From Symbiotaphrina buchneri (lineage: Eukaryota > Ascomycota > Symbiotaphrinales > Symbiotaphrinaceae): a stretch of DNA of 64,000 nucleotides. The notes below the pieces were generated by a model. The model worked only from the letters and a program-made list of their open reading frames with translations. It did not search any database and had not been told where the DNA came from. Made by a program: the position numbers and the translations under genes. The DNA is taken from assembly GCA_001599915.1 (NCBI GenBank), contig BCIG01000026.1, positions 310,001 through 374,000 of the forward strand. The letters are read 5' to 3'. Positions 12,399 through 22,265 of the stretch are shown piece by piece; position 1 is the stretch's first letter; each line of letters starts with the position of its first letter.

Positions 12399-12842
12399 TG
12401 TTAAAATAGTAAGTGATAACAAGCACTACTATCCTGGAAAGCTTTAGAAACCATAGTAAGGTGTAAATGTAGAGCATGGCAAAAGGCCAGAAGTCCATGG
12501 AAACCCATGAAAGCCCATGGAAGCCTATAGAAGTTTCTAGAAGCCTATAGAAATTCCTGGAAGTTTCTAGAATATTCAATATGTTTTGTAATCAGCAGAT
12601 GACCAAGCATTTGTAAGCATTACAAAGCATTGGTAATCAACAGATGACCAAGCATTTGTAAGCATTACAAAGCATTGGTAATCAACAAGATTACCAAGCA
12701 TGCTAGAACATTCCAGCTGTGAAAATTATCTCCTACACACGTCTATAAAAGAGGTGTAAAACCCCCAGGTAGATAGTAAGCAATTCAATCAACATTCACA
12801 CTGTCCCAAGCTGTATTCCTTCCGTTATTATACCTTTTCACA
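12399..12842 (+). repeat. 3' LTR of the Copia element
   Basis: A 444-base LTR starting TGTTAAAATAG after a polypurine tract (AAGGGGGTG at 12389-12398) and ending TTTTCACA. It is followed directly by the ATGTA duplication. It aligns with 7516-8035 apart from a different number of internal minisatellite units and scattered transitions. Confidence 0.88.
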
Positions 12843-13136
12843 ATGTAAGCTACCTTGTATATTAAACCTAATTAGGTATAACTTGTTATTACAAATATAA
12901 TCACAGAACTTACTAAGCTTTAGTTCTATACCCCTTCCAAAAATGGTAATTCTAAAAGAAAAGTTTTCTTATCTTATCTTTTTGATCTGGTGATCTGAGA
13001 TATACCATATTTAGCGCCAGTAGAATATGGTATCATGACTAAGTGCTACTAGTACCAAAATTGATACCAGATCACATTTAGTACCGGTGTGGTATATTTC
13101 TATTCAGCAGTATATGCCATACTAACGGCAAGCCTG
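12843..13136 (+). repeat. Inverted-repeat family, copy M, right part
   Basis: Starts with the second ATGTA duplication and aligns with 13800-14092 in the same orientation. Landmarks are AACCTAATTAGGT, TTATCTTATCTTTTTGATCTG, the GGTATC-rich block and the tip CATACTAACGGCAAGCCTG. The left part of this copy lies at 7468-7515 on the other side of the Copia insertion. Confidence 0.75.
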
Positions 13137-13564
13137 GTACTCAGGTTTGTTGCTGGTATAGTATAGTATAGTATTTTAATCTTTTAAACTTATTTGTTAA
13201 AAAACTTGACTATATATAGTAGATTAAACTTTTAATACCAGATACCATTAGTTATAAATACAAATACTACTATCAAGTATTTATTATATATTATTAAACT
13301 GTATTATTGACTGTTTACTAAATATTTAATAAATATTTAATAAATGTTTAATAAACAACTTTAAATGAAACCTAATTTTATCTTGATAAACAATCAACCT
13401 TTTAAAATAATACAGACATGGTTATATAACAAATTCTTTATTAAATAATACCCTTTTTAAAATTTTCAAATCTAATTAAGAATGGTTAAGATATTATCAT
13501 TTTAAAACTATAACTCTAACCCCTAGGTTCTATAGTAACTAGAAACTATAGGATAACAGTAGGT
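13137..13564. other. AT-rich filler between copies M and R
   Basis: Very AT-rich sequence with short repeats such as ATATTTAATAA and GTATAGTATAGTA. No gene, LTR or arm of the inverted-repeat family was recognised. Confidence 0.5.
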
Positions 13565-14092
13565 TAGAAGTGTAAAACAAACATAGAATAACAGTTTGGG
13601 TAAAGTTTGAAAATATAAAATATAATCATATTCTAACTTATCTGTCTTTTTCTACCTAGTTTACCTTATATTCGTAAACATTAATAAATAGTAAAACATA
13701 TTGATATAAACTAATATAAACCAATATAAACTAATATAAACTAATATAAACTAATATAAACTAATATAAACTAATATAAACTAATATAAACTAATATAAA
13801 CCAATATAAACTACCTTGTATATTAAACCTAATTAGGTATTGTATGTTACTATAAATATAATCATAGAACTTACTAAGTATTAGTTTTATACCCTTTTTA
13901 AAAACAGTAATTCTAAAAGAAATTTTTTTATCTTATTTTTGATCTGGTGATCTGATATATACTACTTCTAACATTAGTAGAATATAATATTTAACTAAGT
14001 ACCACTGGTACCAAATTTTGGTACTCATCATATTTAACACTGGTGTAATATATTTATAACTAGTAGTATATACCATACCAATGACAAGCCTG
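13565..14092 (+). repeat. Inverted-repeat family, arm R
   Basis: The most complete copy of the family, in opposite orientation to arm L (6629-7088). It runs from a GTGTAAAAC side through TATAAAATATAATCATATT, the 10-bp tandem array, AACCTAATTAGGT and GGTACCAAATTTTGGTACT to the tip CATACCAATGACAAGCCTG. Confidence 0.72.
13706..13812. repeat. 10-bp tandem repeat, unit CTAATATAAA x~10
   Basis: About ten direct copies of CTAATATAAA, two of them CCAATATAAA, plus a diverged unit at the left edge. This is the counterpart of the five-copy array in arm L. Confidence 0.92.
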
Positions 14093-14204
14093 TCTGTACT
14101 GGGCTTGTATTTGTAAACCATGCCAACAGGTGAAAACCATACCAAGTTACCAATGACAAGCACATCGTTGGTATCATGTTAAGCTTGTAGTTAGAACTTA
14201 GTGC
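14093..14204. other. Extra degenerate tips beside arm R
   Basis: Contains repeated CCATACCAA, CAATGACAAGC and AAACCATGCC words that resemble additional, partial tips of the same repeat family, suggesting nested or serial insertions. Confidence 0.45.
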
Positions 14205-14255
14205 TGGGTTGGTAAACCATACCAATTGGTAAAACCAATACCAGTGATAAGCCTG
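14205..14255 (+). repeat. Outer inverted terminus, right
   Basis: Reverse complement pairs with 6134-6185 (tip CAGGCTTATCACTGG, then TTGGTATGG). It marks the right edge of the AT-rich island; ordinary composition resumes directly after AAGCCTG. Confidence 0.55.
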
Positions 14256-14591
14256 AGCGTACTGTGGTGTTTGAGCTGGAGCAATTGCTTCGGCATCAGG
14301 GTTCAAATCGTTCAATGTACTTCAGGAAACACCAATTGAAACCAGTTTGTCGCCCTGCGCATCTTATCTCTACCATGGACTACTTGCTAAATCACCGATG
14401 TTTATTGTCAAACCCGAGTGACAGTGCTGCTCACATAGCTCAGTCTAGATGTACAAGGCTAATATCTCAACGACGAGTATATCTGCCACAGAGAAGGCAT
14501 TGATGGTTATCATTCGATAACAACAGTCTGACGGTGGACAGACCCTCGCGGTCCACTGGCCCGCAGCGACCGAATCGCTCAACCGGACAGG
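14256..14591. other. Spacer, island edge to ferric reductase 3' end
   Basis: Ordinary-composition sequence of about 340 bases that should contain the 3' UTR of the minus-strand ferric reductase. No gene is supported. Confidence 0.5.
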
Positions 14592-16632
14592 TCACCATGA
14601 AAACGCTTCCTCGACGAAGTCAATGTTGCCTCTGGATTGACGAAGGCGAACGGCCCGTCGCACATCATCACTCACTTGCCCCGTTCCGCAGACTGTAACT
14701 GCCATGGCTCCAATCTGACTTTCCATCTCTTTCTCGACCAAAGTGTCAATATCAGGCCTCCCCGGGAACATTTGGACAGTAGTGGAGGGGCTACGAATCT
14801 CCTTTGCGGACCGAGGTCGTGTGACGAAGAGCAAAACTCGGAAGACCGTCCTCCTGTTATCCATTTCCAGGATTGAGGTCATCCAAGGTCGAATCCACTC
14901 AAGGTGTTCTAAATACTCATAAGCAATTGTGTTGTCGCGAGGTCCGACATTACTTACCAGGGTTCTGGATTATCCACACTAAGGTGACCCTCCTGCATGC
15001 CACTGTCTCGTTGGTGAATCCGGCAATCAAGTGTCGGATATATCCAACTTGATGGGTGATACCGACCCCGGCAGCAAAGAGCAAGACAGTGCCGTATGAG
15101 TCGAGAGAATGACAACCCCCTGAGATGGTTAGCTGGTTGGCAAATCAGAGACGCAGAACATACCATATGGACCCTCTACGAATGCTGTAACAGTGGTCCG
15201 ACCATTTGGTGCACGGTCTGCCTTTTGGAACAATGCATCGGTGAAACCGGTACGACGTCTGACAACAAGAGACATGGTTGATTTCTGCATCGACAGGATA
15301 TCCTGAGCGTTCATAGCAAGACCCTTTTCGAAGCTCAGGTCTTGCTCGGATTCGCTCCAAGCGACGGAAAACGGGTGGGAGGTCCAAAGCCCGATCGAAG
15401 GTATGAAGAGGAATATGTGCTGACCAGGCTTGAAGTTCCAGGGACGAGCCATCTTAATATTTATACGAACAGCTTCACCTGGCAGAGCTTCAAGTAATGC
15501 CTTTGTCGATCCTCTTCCAACACTTCGATAGACCAAGGAAGAAAGCCGAATGGTCCGCTGCAATCGTCAGACAAATCCAACACATCACAAGTAGTCTTCA
15601 GACGTACCTCGAGGGCCCAGACGACCACCACAGCGATGACAAATTTCAGTTCTGGTAGTGCCTTGGCATGAATCCAAAGACCACCAATCGCCATCCCGGC
15701 GAGAGCAATGTGCACATGCACGAAAGTCTCATAGAAAGCGTGGCGTATTATCGATGGTGACTGAACCAGGATCGTAATGAATCCCACAAGCGCCTGCAGG
15801 ACATCAGCACATACCAGCACGGGAAGGATCGGCTACATACAATGAGGCCTGTGTACAGAAAACTACTGCCGTCGATGCTCTTCCATACAGCTTTCCAACC
15901 GGCTATTTCATGTCAGCACTGCGCGTCGAGCGACTGGACACACATACACTTTTCCGCATCATTGATAGCCCAAGCCAGAAAGTGAGTCAGGGCTTCCAAG
16001 GCTATGATCCGTCCGATCCACCGATGCATCAGATTGAATCCGTCATACGATATGTTCAATAGTTGAATAAGAGGATTGTTGCGCGAGGCCATGAGGACCA
16101 GAGGTATCAAATTGACTGTAGCAAGAACTCCAGCACGGTTGCGCAATTGACCGGCGACGGTGGAGCGGTTCTGACTCCAGTCAATGCTCACCACACAGAA
16201 GGCAACATTCACCCCAACATAAAGCAGCAGGAAAAGGGTTTGGAGTCTGGTAGGGAGAGTCCCGACATTCAAAGCTGAAGAGAGCCGGATTTCCCGATTA
16301 TGCCTTTGCCGGAACACCGGAGCGTATATAAAATGTTCTTTGGCCTTTGCGAAACTGGCGTGCGGCAATGAGAAGTACCTCTGCTTTGACTCGTTCAGGC
16401 AAGCAAGAGTCCTGATGTACCGAACTCCGCGAAGGACGGTGAAGTACGCGAATATTGCCACTCCGATGGAGCCCAGGATAACGTACAGGAGTTTATAGTA
16501 TCTCTCATTGAGTAACTCGGGGTTGTCCGGACCATCACTGTCTCCTTCTGCTAGAACCAGACCAGCAAAGAAGGCCGGTAGAGCAAGACAGATCTTCCAC
16601 GACACCGCAGTTGTTGCTACCGTAGCACCCAT
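14592..16632 (-). CDS. Ferric reductase (FRE/NOX family transmembrane oxidoreductase)
   Basis: Plasma-membrane metalloreductase that moves electrons from NADPH through FAD and two hemes to external ferric or cupric ions. Exons on the minus strand: 16632-15948, 15902-15841, 15793-15608, 15557-15164, 15119-14958, 14908-14592; 1806 nt, 601 aa, the usual family length. The chain starts with a signal-like segment ending FFAGLVLA, and the chosen ATG (16632) is the first true ATG; the open frame further upstream begins only at GTG. Several membrane helices follow, with heme-ligand histidines in LMHRWIGRI...LTHFLAW and FVHVHIALAG...LWIHA. The FAD site is HPFSVAW after PGQHIFLFIP. The NADPH site shows EGPYGGCHSLDSYG, LLFAAGVGITH and VCGTGQVSDDVR. 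Which metal or siderophore it serves cannot be told from sequence. It lies next to the repeat island but looks intact. Confidence 0.92.
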
Positions 16633-18456
16633 CGTGGAGGTCTCAGTGTGTCGGATATCGATCTGGCCGCACAGAAGTCCTTTCACCTTGTGTATAAAGG
16701 GGACCGCAAGGTGTTTGTTTGTTGTGCACGGAGTTCTTGCGTTCAGCGACGTTGATCACCTGGACCGGGCTGGAACCAGCCAGCGAGTCTGCAGCGATTA
16801 CACAGATCCAAGACAAGAGGTTGTTGAAAAGGGCCACGCCGGCGCGGCTGAGAACGAATGCTGGAATTTGAGGATGATGGTCTGTACCGGAAGTGATGTC
16901 GACAGAGAAAGGAACCGGGTACAGTATATGACTTTATGACAACGAAGAATAGTGGGGCTCCGATCCTGGCACCGCGCGGGGACAGGTCTTCAGGAGAAGA
17001 AACAACGACACAAAGAAAGAGAAGTAGGTGCGTACGATCGACAAAGCCGCGTCATCTGAAGGTGAATGGAGCCGGTCACCATACAGCCATTGTCAGAGGA
17101 CACGAGAAGAAGAGATAGCACTCGTCTCAAATAAGAGGCAGTATCCCCGGTAGTGGCAAGGGAGGGGGTGAGAGGAAGAAAGTACGGAGTAGGACATGGT
17201 TAAGCAGTTCACTAACTGACTGATGCATCAGGGCAACGCAGAACATGTGGGCACCCCTGGCTGGGCTTGGCCCGCTCTCATCTCAAAGGCCGGCGTGTCA
17301 ACGACGTCCGATGGAGATCTACAGGCTGCGGTGAGCCGAGCCTCTTGCACGTAATTCCAGGGGTGGAGCGAATGAAGAGTCGTGACCTTGCAGGCTTGGG
17401 ACATCCTTGGAACACCGTTGGCGCCTCAGCCGGCCTGGACTGAGATGTGGATACTGGACGACCTGAGATCAAACGCGCTTGACAGGGGCGAGGGGGCTTC
17501 GCGCCGGGAACCAGCAGCTAGCTGGTGCCTTATTACGAAGTAGCTTCGGTAGCTACGAATTAGTCCCGTCTGTTTCGCACCTTATCTTGCTTGCCGCCAA
17601 GCAAAAGGTACAGTACCTATCTTGTCCAATCGGATCCGATGTTGGACACGCGACAAGAGAGAACAGGGGCCACAGGGCGACACTTCCCAGCCTCACACTG
17701 GCAGCAAAGGAATGCACGCCATCCCTGTCCTCAGCCGCCTCCTCCTCCTCACTCAACCTGCTCCCGCCAACTACAGTGTGGACTGTACGTGCTCTCGTCC
17801 TCCGCAGATGATTTCATGAATAGATATAAATATGGCTTGAGCGTGGCTTCAAATGTGCCGATGCCACTACATAACCATATATCCCCACCTGCCGCTCGGC
17901 TGGTGCAGTTAACTACCTTAGGTACCTTAGACTCACTTACCGTAGACGACTACCGACCTTAAAGCGCACGAACTATCGTGCCATTTCACCAGCTTCAACA
18001 AGGGTTGGCTGTATAAAGCAGTGGCTGGGGAATGAATGAGCCCAGTTTTTTTTTTGCTCCACCTTGACAGTCATCCTTCTTCCCCTCCTCGCTTGGCGCT
18101 CTATAGGGGCTCAACGCTCGATCGACGGCGGCTCCGTTACGAGGTCATATGAATAAACTTTTCATCTCCAGACAACGATTGTCAGATAATCGGACAAGGG
18201 ACTCTAGGCACAGTCATCCCCCGGCCACTGTTGATGCGGTCGTCCTGCAAAAGATTGGCCATGCCATCTCTCTTATCTTTCTCATCGCTAGCTCTATGCT
18301 GAAACACCAAGGCTGTACTCGTAGGTGGGCATTTTTGGGCAAGATTAAACGGGAGCCGTACGCTCGATCTACGCCTGCACGTCGTAATCAGTCGATTGCA
18401 GCCGTCTCTGGGCCCTCCTAGTGCAATTGTTGCGTCATGCATAGATCAGAGAGCGT
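16633..18456. other. Intergenic region upstream of ferric reductase
   Basis: No convincing gene; open frames are short and overlapping. The left part is the ferric reductase promoter and the right part the 3' side of the 992-aa gene. A CTACCTTAGGTACCTTAGACTC cluster is at 17913-17934, and a T-run at about 18045. No GATA-dense iron-regulator element was identified with confidence. Confidence 0.5.
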
Positions 18457-21435
18457 TCAAGGGATGTTCAATTCATCCTCACTGTCGTCCACACACCCTT
18501 TCGGCACCCTCTTATCGGGCCCATGCTTGCTTCCCAGAAGTCTGTTCCTCTGACGGACGTGGCCCAACCCATCTTTCCCAAGCACCTTTTGTTTCGCAAA
18601 AGCTGCCCTCCTACCAACACCAGCGTCGTTGATAACGGGACACAGGGGCGCCGATCTCTTGCGTTTACGTGGTATTTCGGTGGCGGAGCCAGAGAGTTCA
18701 TCCTCGTCACTGTCCCCAAGGGCTTGCAACATGAGTTGTTTTCGCCGACGTTTCTTGGGAAGATCAGACTTTTTCATCGGCTGCATGGCTTCCTCTTGCC
18801 TGCAATTGGATGTCTGCCCAGGCGACAAGTATATCCCCGCAAGCCTTCCTGGTTGACCAGCATGCTTGCTCTTTGCTTCCTCCTCTTCCTTTGATCGTTT
18901 GACGAGCCCGCTATCCCTGCTGTCCCTTGTTGACCTCTCGTTGCTACTTTTCAAAGTCGCGTGAGAGTCTCTCGTGCTGAAAGGGGCCCCCACCAAAGTT
19001 TTGCTTGGCCGCGGACGAGCAATGAGATATGGCGCTGTGGAAGATCCGGATCGTCGACGGTTATCAAGGGAAGGCGTCTCTTCATTGTCGATGTAAGGTG
19101 AATCTCCCAAGAGTATCTGTGAAAGGCTGGGCGGGGATCCTTCGATACTCGGTACGTCTTCTTCAGATTCCGAGTTCGACGCCCCCGGGCCATCCATTGT
19201 ATACTTGTCAAGTGCGCCCGGTGGGTCGCCTGCCCGCGCAGGTGTCGCGAGTATCCACTCACAGATTCCCTCTTCCCATCTGAAGCCCGCGTGGGGTTCC
19301 CGATTTGCTTCCGCTCGGCCCTTTTGGCCATCGCAGGCTTCGCAGGCTGCTACTAGATCTTCAGCGACGAAATCCTGCTCAATCTTCTCCGCCCAATCAA
19401 GATGTGTATGGCTGCCTGTATCCATTGCGAAATCAAAAGCTGCTCTCACACCTATACTCCGCAGCCTACTACCAAGACCGGAGAATGGCGAATCGAATGT
19501 GGAACCTGGAAAACATGTTGTCATATCGCCTACTAATCGTTGTAAATGTTCGAAGGCATCTTGCTGCAAAGCCTTCCCTGAACACCTAGAGATCGCACAG
19601 ACGAGGCTTGCTAGACCGTTAATCACGCCAGAATCGCCGGTTTGGCCATCCAATAACTCTGATAACCAGCTTATATTCACATGAAGATGTTGAGCAAGGG
19701 CGTCATGCCTCGAGCATTCCCTTTGTGATGTGAGAAGAAGAGCAGTGACAGAAAGCATTGAAGCACGGTACACAGTTGCAGCCTCAGGCGACTCAAAATT
19801 CGTGACTGACATTGTGGAAAGATTCATGCTTAGGGAGACTATTAGTCTGATGGTCGGAGAGATGGACCGAAGCCTATCTTCTGAACTTGGAGACTGGAGT
19901 ACTTCTTCCTGCATCAACGCGCAGGTACCAAGTACGGTAGCCAGACTTGAAGCCGTGTTGTTCAAAGCCTCTGCGAAGTTACTTCCAGCTGGGGTCTCTG
20001 CATTAGAGCCCACGGCGTACTCTGCAGCTCCCGCGAACCCCATTACGGTCGTTTTCTCCTCGTTCAAATGGCCCGCGAACCCATGGCGATGGCGGCCAGC
20101 CACCGCAGAACTTTGGCCGTGGTACAACAAGCCCATGGCCGTTTCACAAAAGTCCAGGGCCTCGGCTGCTTCGTCCCGTCGTGACAAAGAATGGAAGACA
20201 GATGGCCATAGGGCTGTCATGTCGCGTGTTGCCAACCATTCTAAAGGTAGCCTTCCATCGTGGAAGAGTCGCTTCATTTGCTGGTATTGGAAACCGCGCC
20301 GCTGTGTCTGGCATGCATAGTCATTTAGGGTTGAGAAGGCCTCTTGTGCATCTGCTTTGGACAGAGCATCTCGCAGTCCATTCGGCCGCGGCAACTGGCC
20401 AATGTCTGCCAACATAGTGGTCAAAAGTGCTTCAGCTTCTCTGTATGCTCCATTCCTTATGCAAATCTGGACTAGACCTTTGGTGATTCTTGGTCCCAGG
20501 GATCCGCTTCGCACTGCATCGCAGAGCATGGCCGTACCATGGGCTCGCACAACCTCCCTCAGAGGTTTCCAACCCCGGTTATTTGTGGATCCAAAAGATT
20601 CAAGGTCCGCGTAGACGGCTTGGGAAACATCAACAGTCTCCGCGCAATCCAATTGCTCCTGCCAAAATTCTCCCTCCTTGATATGAGAGGGTATGCCTCT
20701 TAGTGCGATGCGTAATAATGAGCTGGCTCCACATTTCTGCTGGCTCGAACTCCGTGTGCACTTCAAAATGGCTTCAAAACCATTGTACAAGCCTTCTATT
20801 AGCGTACGATTTGACGTATCAACAGTAGTGTTGTTCCATTGTGTTCGCCCCTTTCTAGAGACCTGAAGATGTTGTCCGGTTAGAATGATTGTGGTGTCAT
20901 TGGCCATCCCACAACTTTCAAGAGGCGTTCCACAGTCCGCGGATTGACTATTCATGGCATTGTGCATTCGGCGCAGCATAGGGGTCGGTAGTATAACCTC
21001 TCCAGGCAGGGGAACTCTCGTTTGCGTACTGTTCGAGATTCTGGTATGAGATTGTCCATCCAACGACTTGTGCCTTTCGCCCCTTGCACAATATTTATAT
21101 CTCAAGCGTTTCCGTAAGGCCCGTTCAGGTACCCAGTCTGGATCTTTGTCGTCAGAAGCTGTTATACCTGTGTATAGTTTGCAGTCGCTGGGAAGTGGCG
21201 GTGAGCGGGCTGCAAGAATCGGTGTATCTGGATGTGGTGGAAGGTCTCGTTGCCTTGCCCCACCCCTTCGGAGTAGTTGAAGCCTCGAAGCGATCGGACG
21301 AAGCAGGCGTTGACATCGTGCTGCGGTCCATTGGGCCTGGTTTGCAACCTCCGGAGAGTCAGTATACGATGGTTTGAGTCGTCGAATTACGGGCGTGAAG
21401 CCAGCGGTAGTCGATGCGGTGAACTCCATAGACAT
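18457..21435 (-). CDS. Conserved-looking 992-aa protein of unknown function, probably nuclear
   Basis: A single long open frame of 992 aa that I do not recognise. The N-terminus (about 20-60) is Arg/Leu-rich: AARCQRLLRPIASRLQLLRR. Residues about 230-700 are a helical, Leu/Ala-rich region with paired motifs such as EAEALLTTMLADI and EAAEALDFCETAMGLL, which suggests an alpha-helical repeat or scaffold fold. From about 760 the chain is disordered, with acidic Ser-rich patches (SNSESEEDVPS, DSDEDELSGS) and basic clusters that look like nuclear localisation signals (KKRRRKQ, PRKRKRS). The C-terminus is acidic (DDSEDELNIP). The ATG at 21435 is the first in frame, with a second two codons later. No catalytic motif is visible. 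The length and uninterrupted frame make it a real gene; the function is not inferred. Confidence 0.8.
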   Translation of the reverse strand: MSMEFTASTTAGFTPVIRRLKPSYTDSPEVANQAQWTAARCQRLLRPIASRLQLLRRGGARQRDLPPHPDTPILAARSPPLPSDCKLYTGITASDDKDPDWVPERALRKRLRYKYCARGERHKSLDGQSHTRISNSTQTRVPLPGEVILPTPMLRRMHNAMNSQSADCGTPLESCGMANDTTIILTGQHLQVSRKGRTQWNNTTVDTSNRTLIEGLYNGFEAILKCTRSSSQQKCGASSLLRIALRGIPSHIKEGEFWQEQLDCAETVDVSQAVYADLESFGSTNNRGWKPLREVVRAHGTAMLCDAVRSGSLGPRITKGLVQICIRNGAYREAEALLTTMLADIGQLPRPNGLRDALSKADAQEAFSTLNDYACQTQRRGFQYQQMKRLFHDGRLPLEWLATRDMTALWPSVFHSLSRRDEAAEALDFCETAMGLLYHGQSSAVAGRHRHGFAGHLNEEKTTVMGFAGAAEYAVGSNAETPAGSNFAEALNNTASSLATVLGTCALMQEEVLQSPSSEDRLRSISPTIRLIVSLSMNLSTMSVTNFESPEAATVYRASMLSVTALLLTSQRECSRHDALAQHLHVNISWLSELLDGQTGDSGVINGLASLVCAISRCSGKALQQDAFEHLQRLVGDMTTCFPGSTFDSPFSGLGSRLRSIGVRAAFDFAMDTGSHTHLDWAEKIEQDFVAEDLVAACEACDGQKGRAEANREPHAGFRWEEGICEWILATPARAGDPPGALDKYTMDGPGASNSESEEDVPSIEGSPPSLSQILLGDSPYIDNEETPSLDNRRRSGSSTAPYLIARPRPSKTLVGAPFSTRDSHATLKSSNERSTRDSRDSGLVKRSKEEEEAKSKHAGQPGRLAGIYLSPGQTSNCRQEEAMQPMKKSDLPKKRRRKQLMLQALGDSDEDELSGSATEIPRKRKRSAPLCPVINDAGVGRRAAFAKQKVLGKDGLGHVRQRNRLLGSKHGPDKRVPKGCVDDSEDELNIP

Positions 21436-22265
21436 GATCCCCCTCTAGTCGATCAAGAGCATTCCATTAACCGGCCGCCTTCTGAGTATTGATGGGTGCA
21501 TATGCAAGCTGCCATAACAGAGCCCTAACTGATAGCTCTGAGGAAGAAGATGAGTAAGAGCAATTCTAGCAAAGCTAAGTATGCTGGCTGAGATACGAAG
21601 TATTTTTGTTGCAGTGTGTTGTGGGCTGAGATGGAAACCTGGAGTTGGACGGTCAACAAAGCTAAAACTTTAGTGCTGTACTTCGCTACTCTCGGCGCAG
21701 ATCCGTGCAGGCACGAAGTAAGGTACCTCCGTAAGGTAGCTAAGGTAGTACCTGTAGTTCCCAGTGGGCCAGTGGTGTGAAATAATGAACACCTCCGCGA
21801 TCTGTGAACTGGATCTACACGGTGTACAGTAGGCACTCTTATCTTATCGTCTATCGTCCCTCGTCCGTACCGCACCATCCGCAAGCAAGAATCGCAAATT
21901 CATCGCAGCCGTGCAGCGCCTTGGATTTTTGCAAACTGCGAACTCTCCCGCGGAATCGTTCACCTGTACCGAGGATTACTACATATGGACAGTAAGGTAT
22001 GACCACCTCAGTCCATGTCCATGACATTGAGATCGGTTCGGGCCTCAGCCCTTTTCTTATTTATCTAAAAGCCAAGACGCGCGAGTAGACTTCCTCGTCC
22101 ACCGTCCACCCCGCCCGTCAGCCTGGGAGCACTCAACCTCATGGCTTTGCCTGACAGCCATGCTTTCTCTAACCTTTTGCTCTCATTGAATTCAACCCTA
22201 AATGCAATTGTATCCGTCCATGGAGCTGATGACAATGACGCTCCCTTAATTAAGTCTTGCTCTGT
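21436..22265. promoter_or_regulatory. Divergent promoter region with GGTACC cluster
   Basis: About 830 bases between the divergent 992-aa gene (-) and the ATPase gene (+). It holds an AAGTAAGGTACCTCCGTAAGG cluster followed by TAAGGTAGTACC at about 21716-21753 and CT-rich stretches near 22085-22135. Transcription start sites cannot be placed by eye. Confidence 0.4.

Larger units (their letters stand above)
7516..12842 (+). mobile_element. Ty1/Copia LTR retrotransposon, full-length but decayed
   Basis: Fossil element with two LTRs, flanked by the 5-base duplication ATGTA (7511-7515 and 12843-12847). Parts in order are: 5' LTR, gag-like region with a UBN2-type capsid segment (about 8338-8541) and a zinc-knuckle region (about 8860-8930), protease region, integrase core (about 9930-10250), reverse transcriptase (about 10800-11450, with the YIDDLLIF active-site word near 11313), RNase H (about 11900-12150), a polypurine tract before 12399, and the 3' LTR. 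Integrase before reverse transcriptase places it in Copia, not Gypsy. The coding part is broken in many places (well over ten) and is AT-shifted, consistent with RIP. The LTRs have diverged, so it looks old, but RIP prevents a clock-based age. It cannot be active. Confidence 0.9.
5990..14255. other. AT-rich repeat island (RIP-like)
   Basis: Base composition drops sharply to AT-rich sequence between two GC-balanced gene regions. The island contains no intact host gene. It is built of repeated pieces: arms of one inverted-repeat family, 10-bp tandem repeats, a solo LTR and a full-length but decayed Copia element. Aligned repeat copies differ mainly by C/T and G/A transitions, which is the pattern left by repeat-induced point mutation in Pezizomycotina. 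Such islands are usually heterochromatic; that is inference here. Confidence 0.85.

Noticed and set aside
6134-14255. One giant transposon spanning the whole island, bounded by the outer inverted termini
   Set aside because: The outer tips pair for only about 50 bases, have no target duplication, and several other partial tips lie inside; serial nested insertions explain it better.
14250-14320. tRNA-like GGTTCAAATC word near 14300
   Set aside because: No acceptor stem or anticodon arm of proper spacing could be drawn around it.
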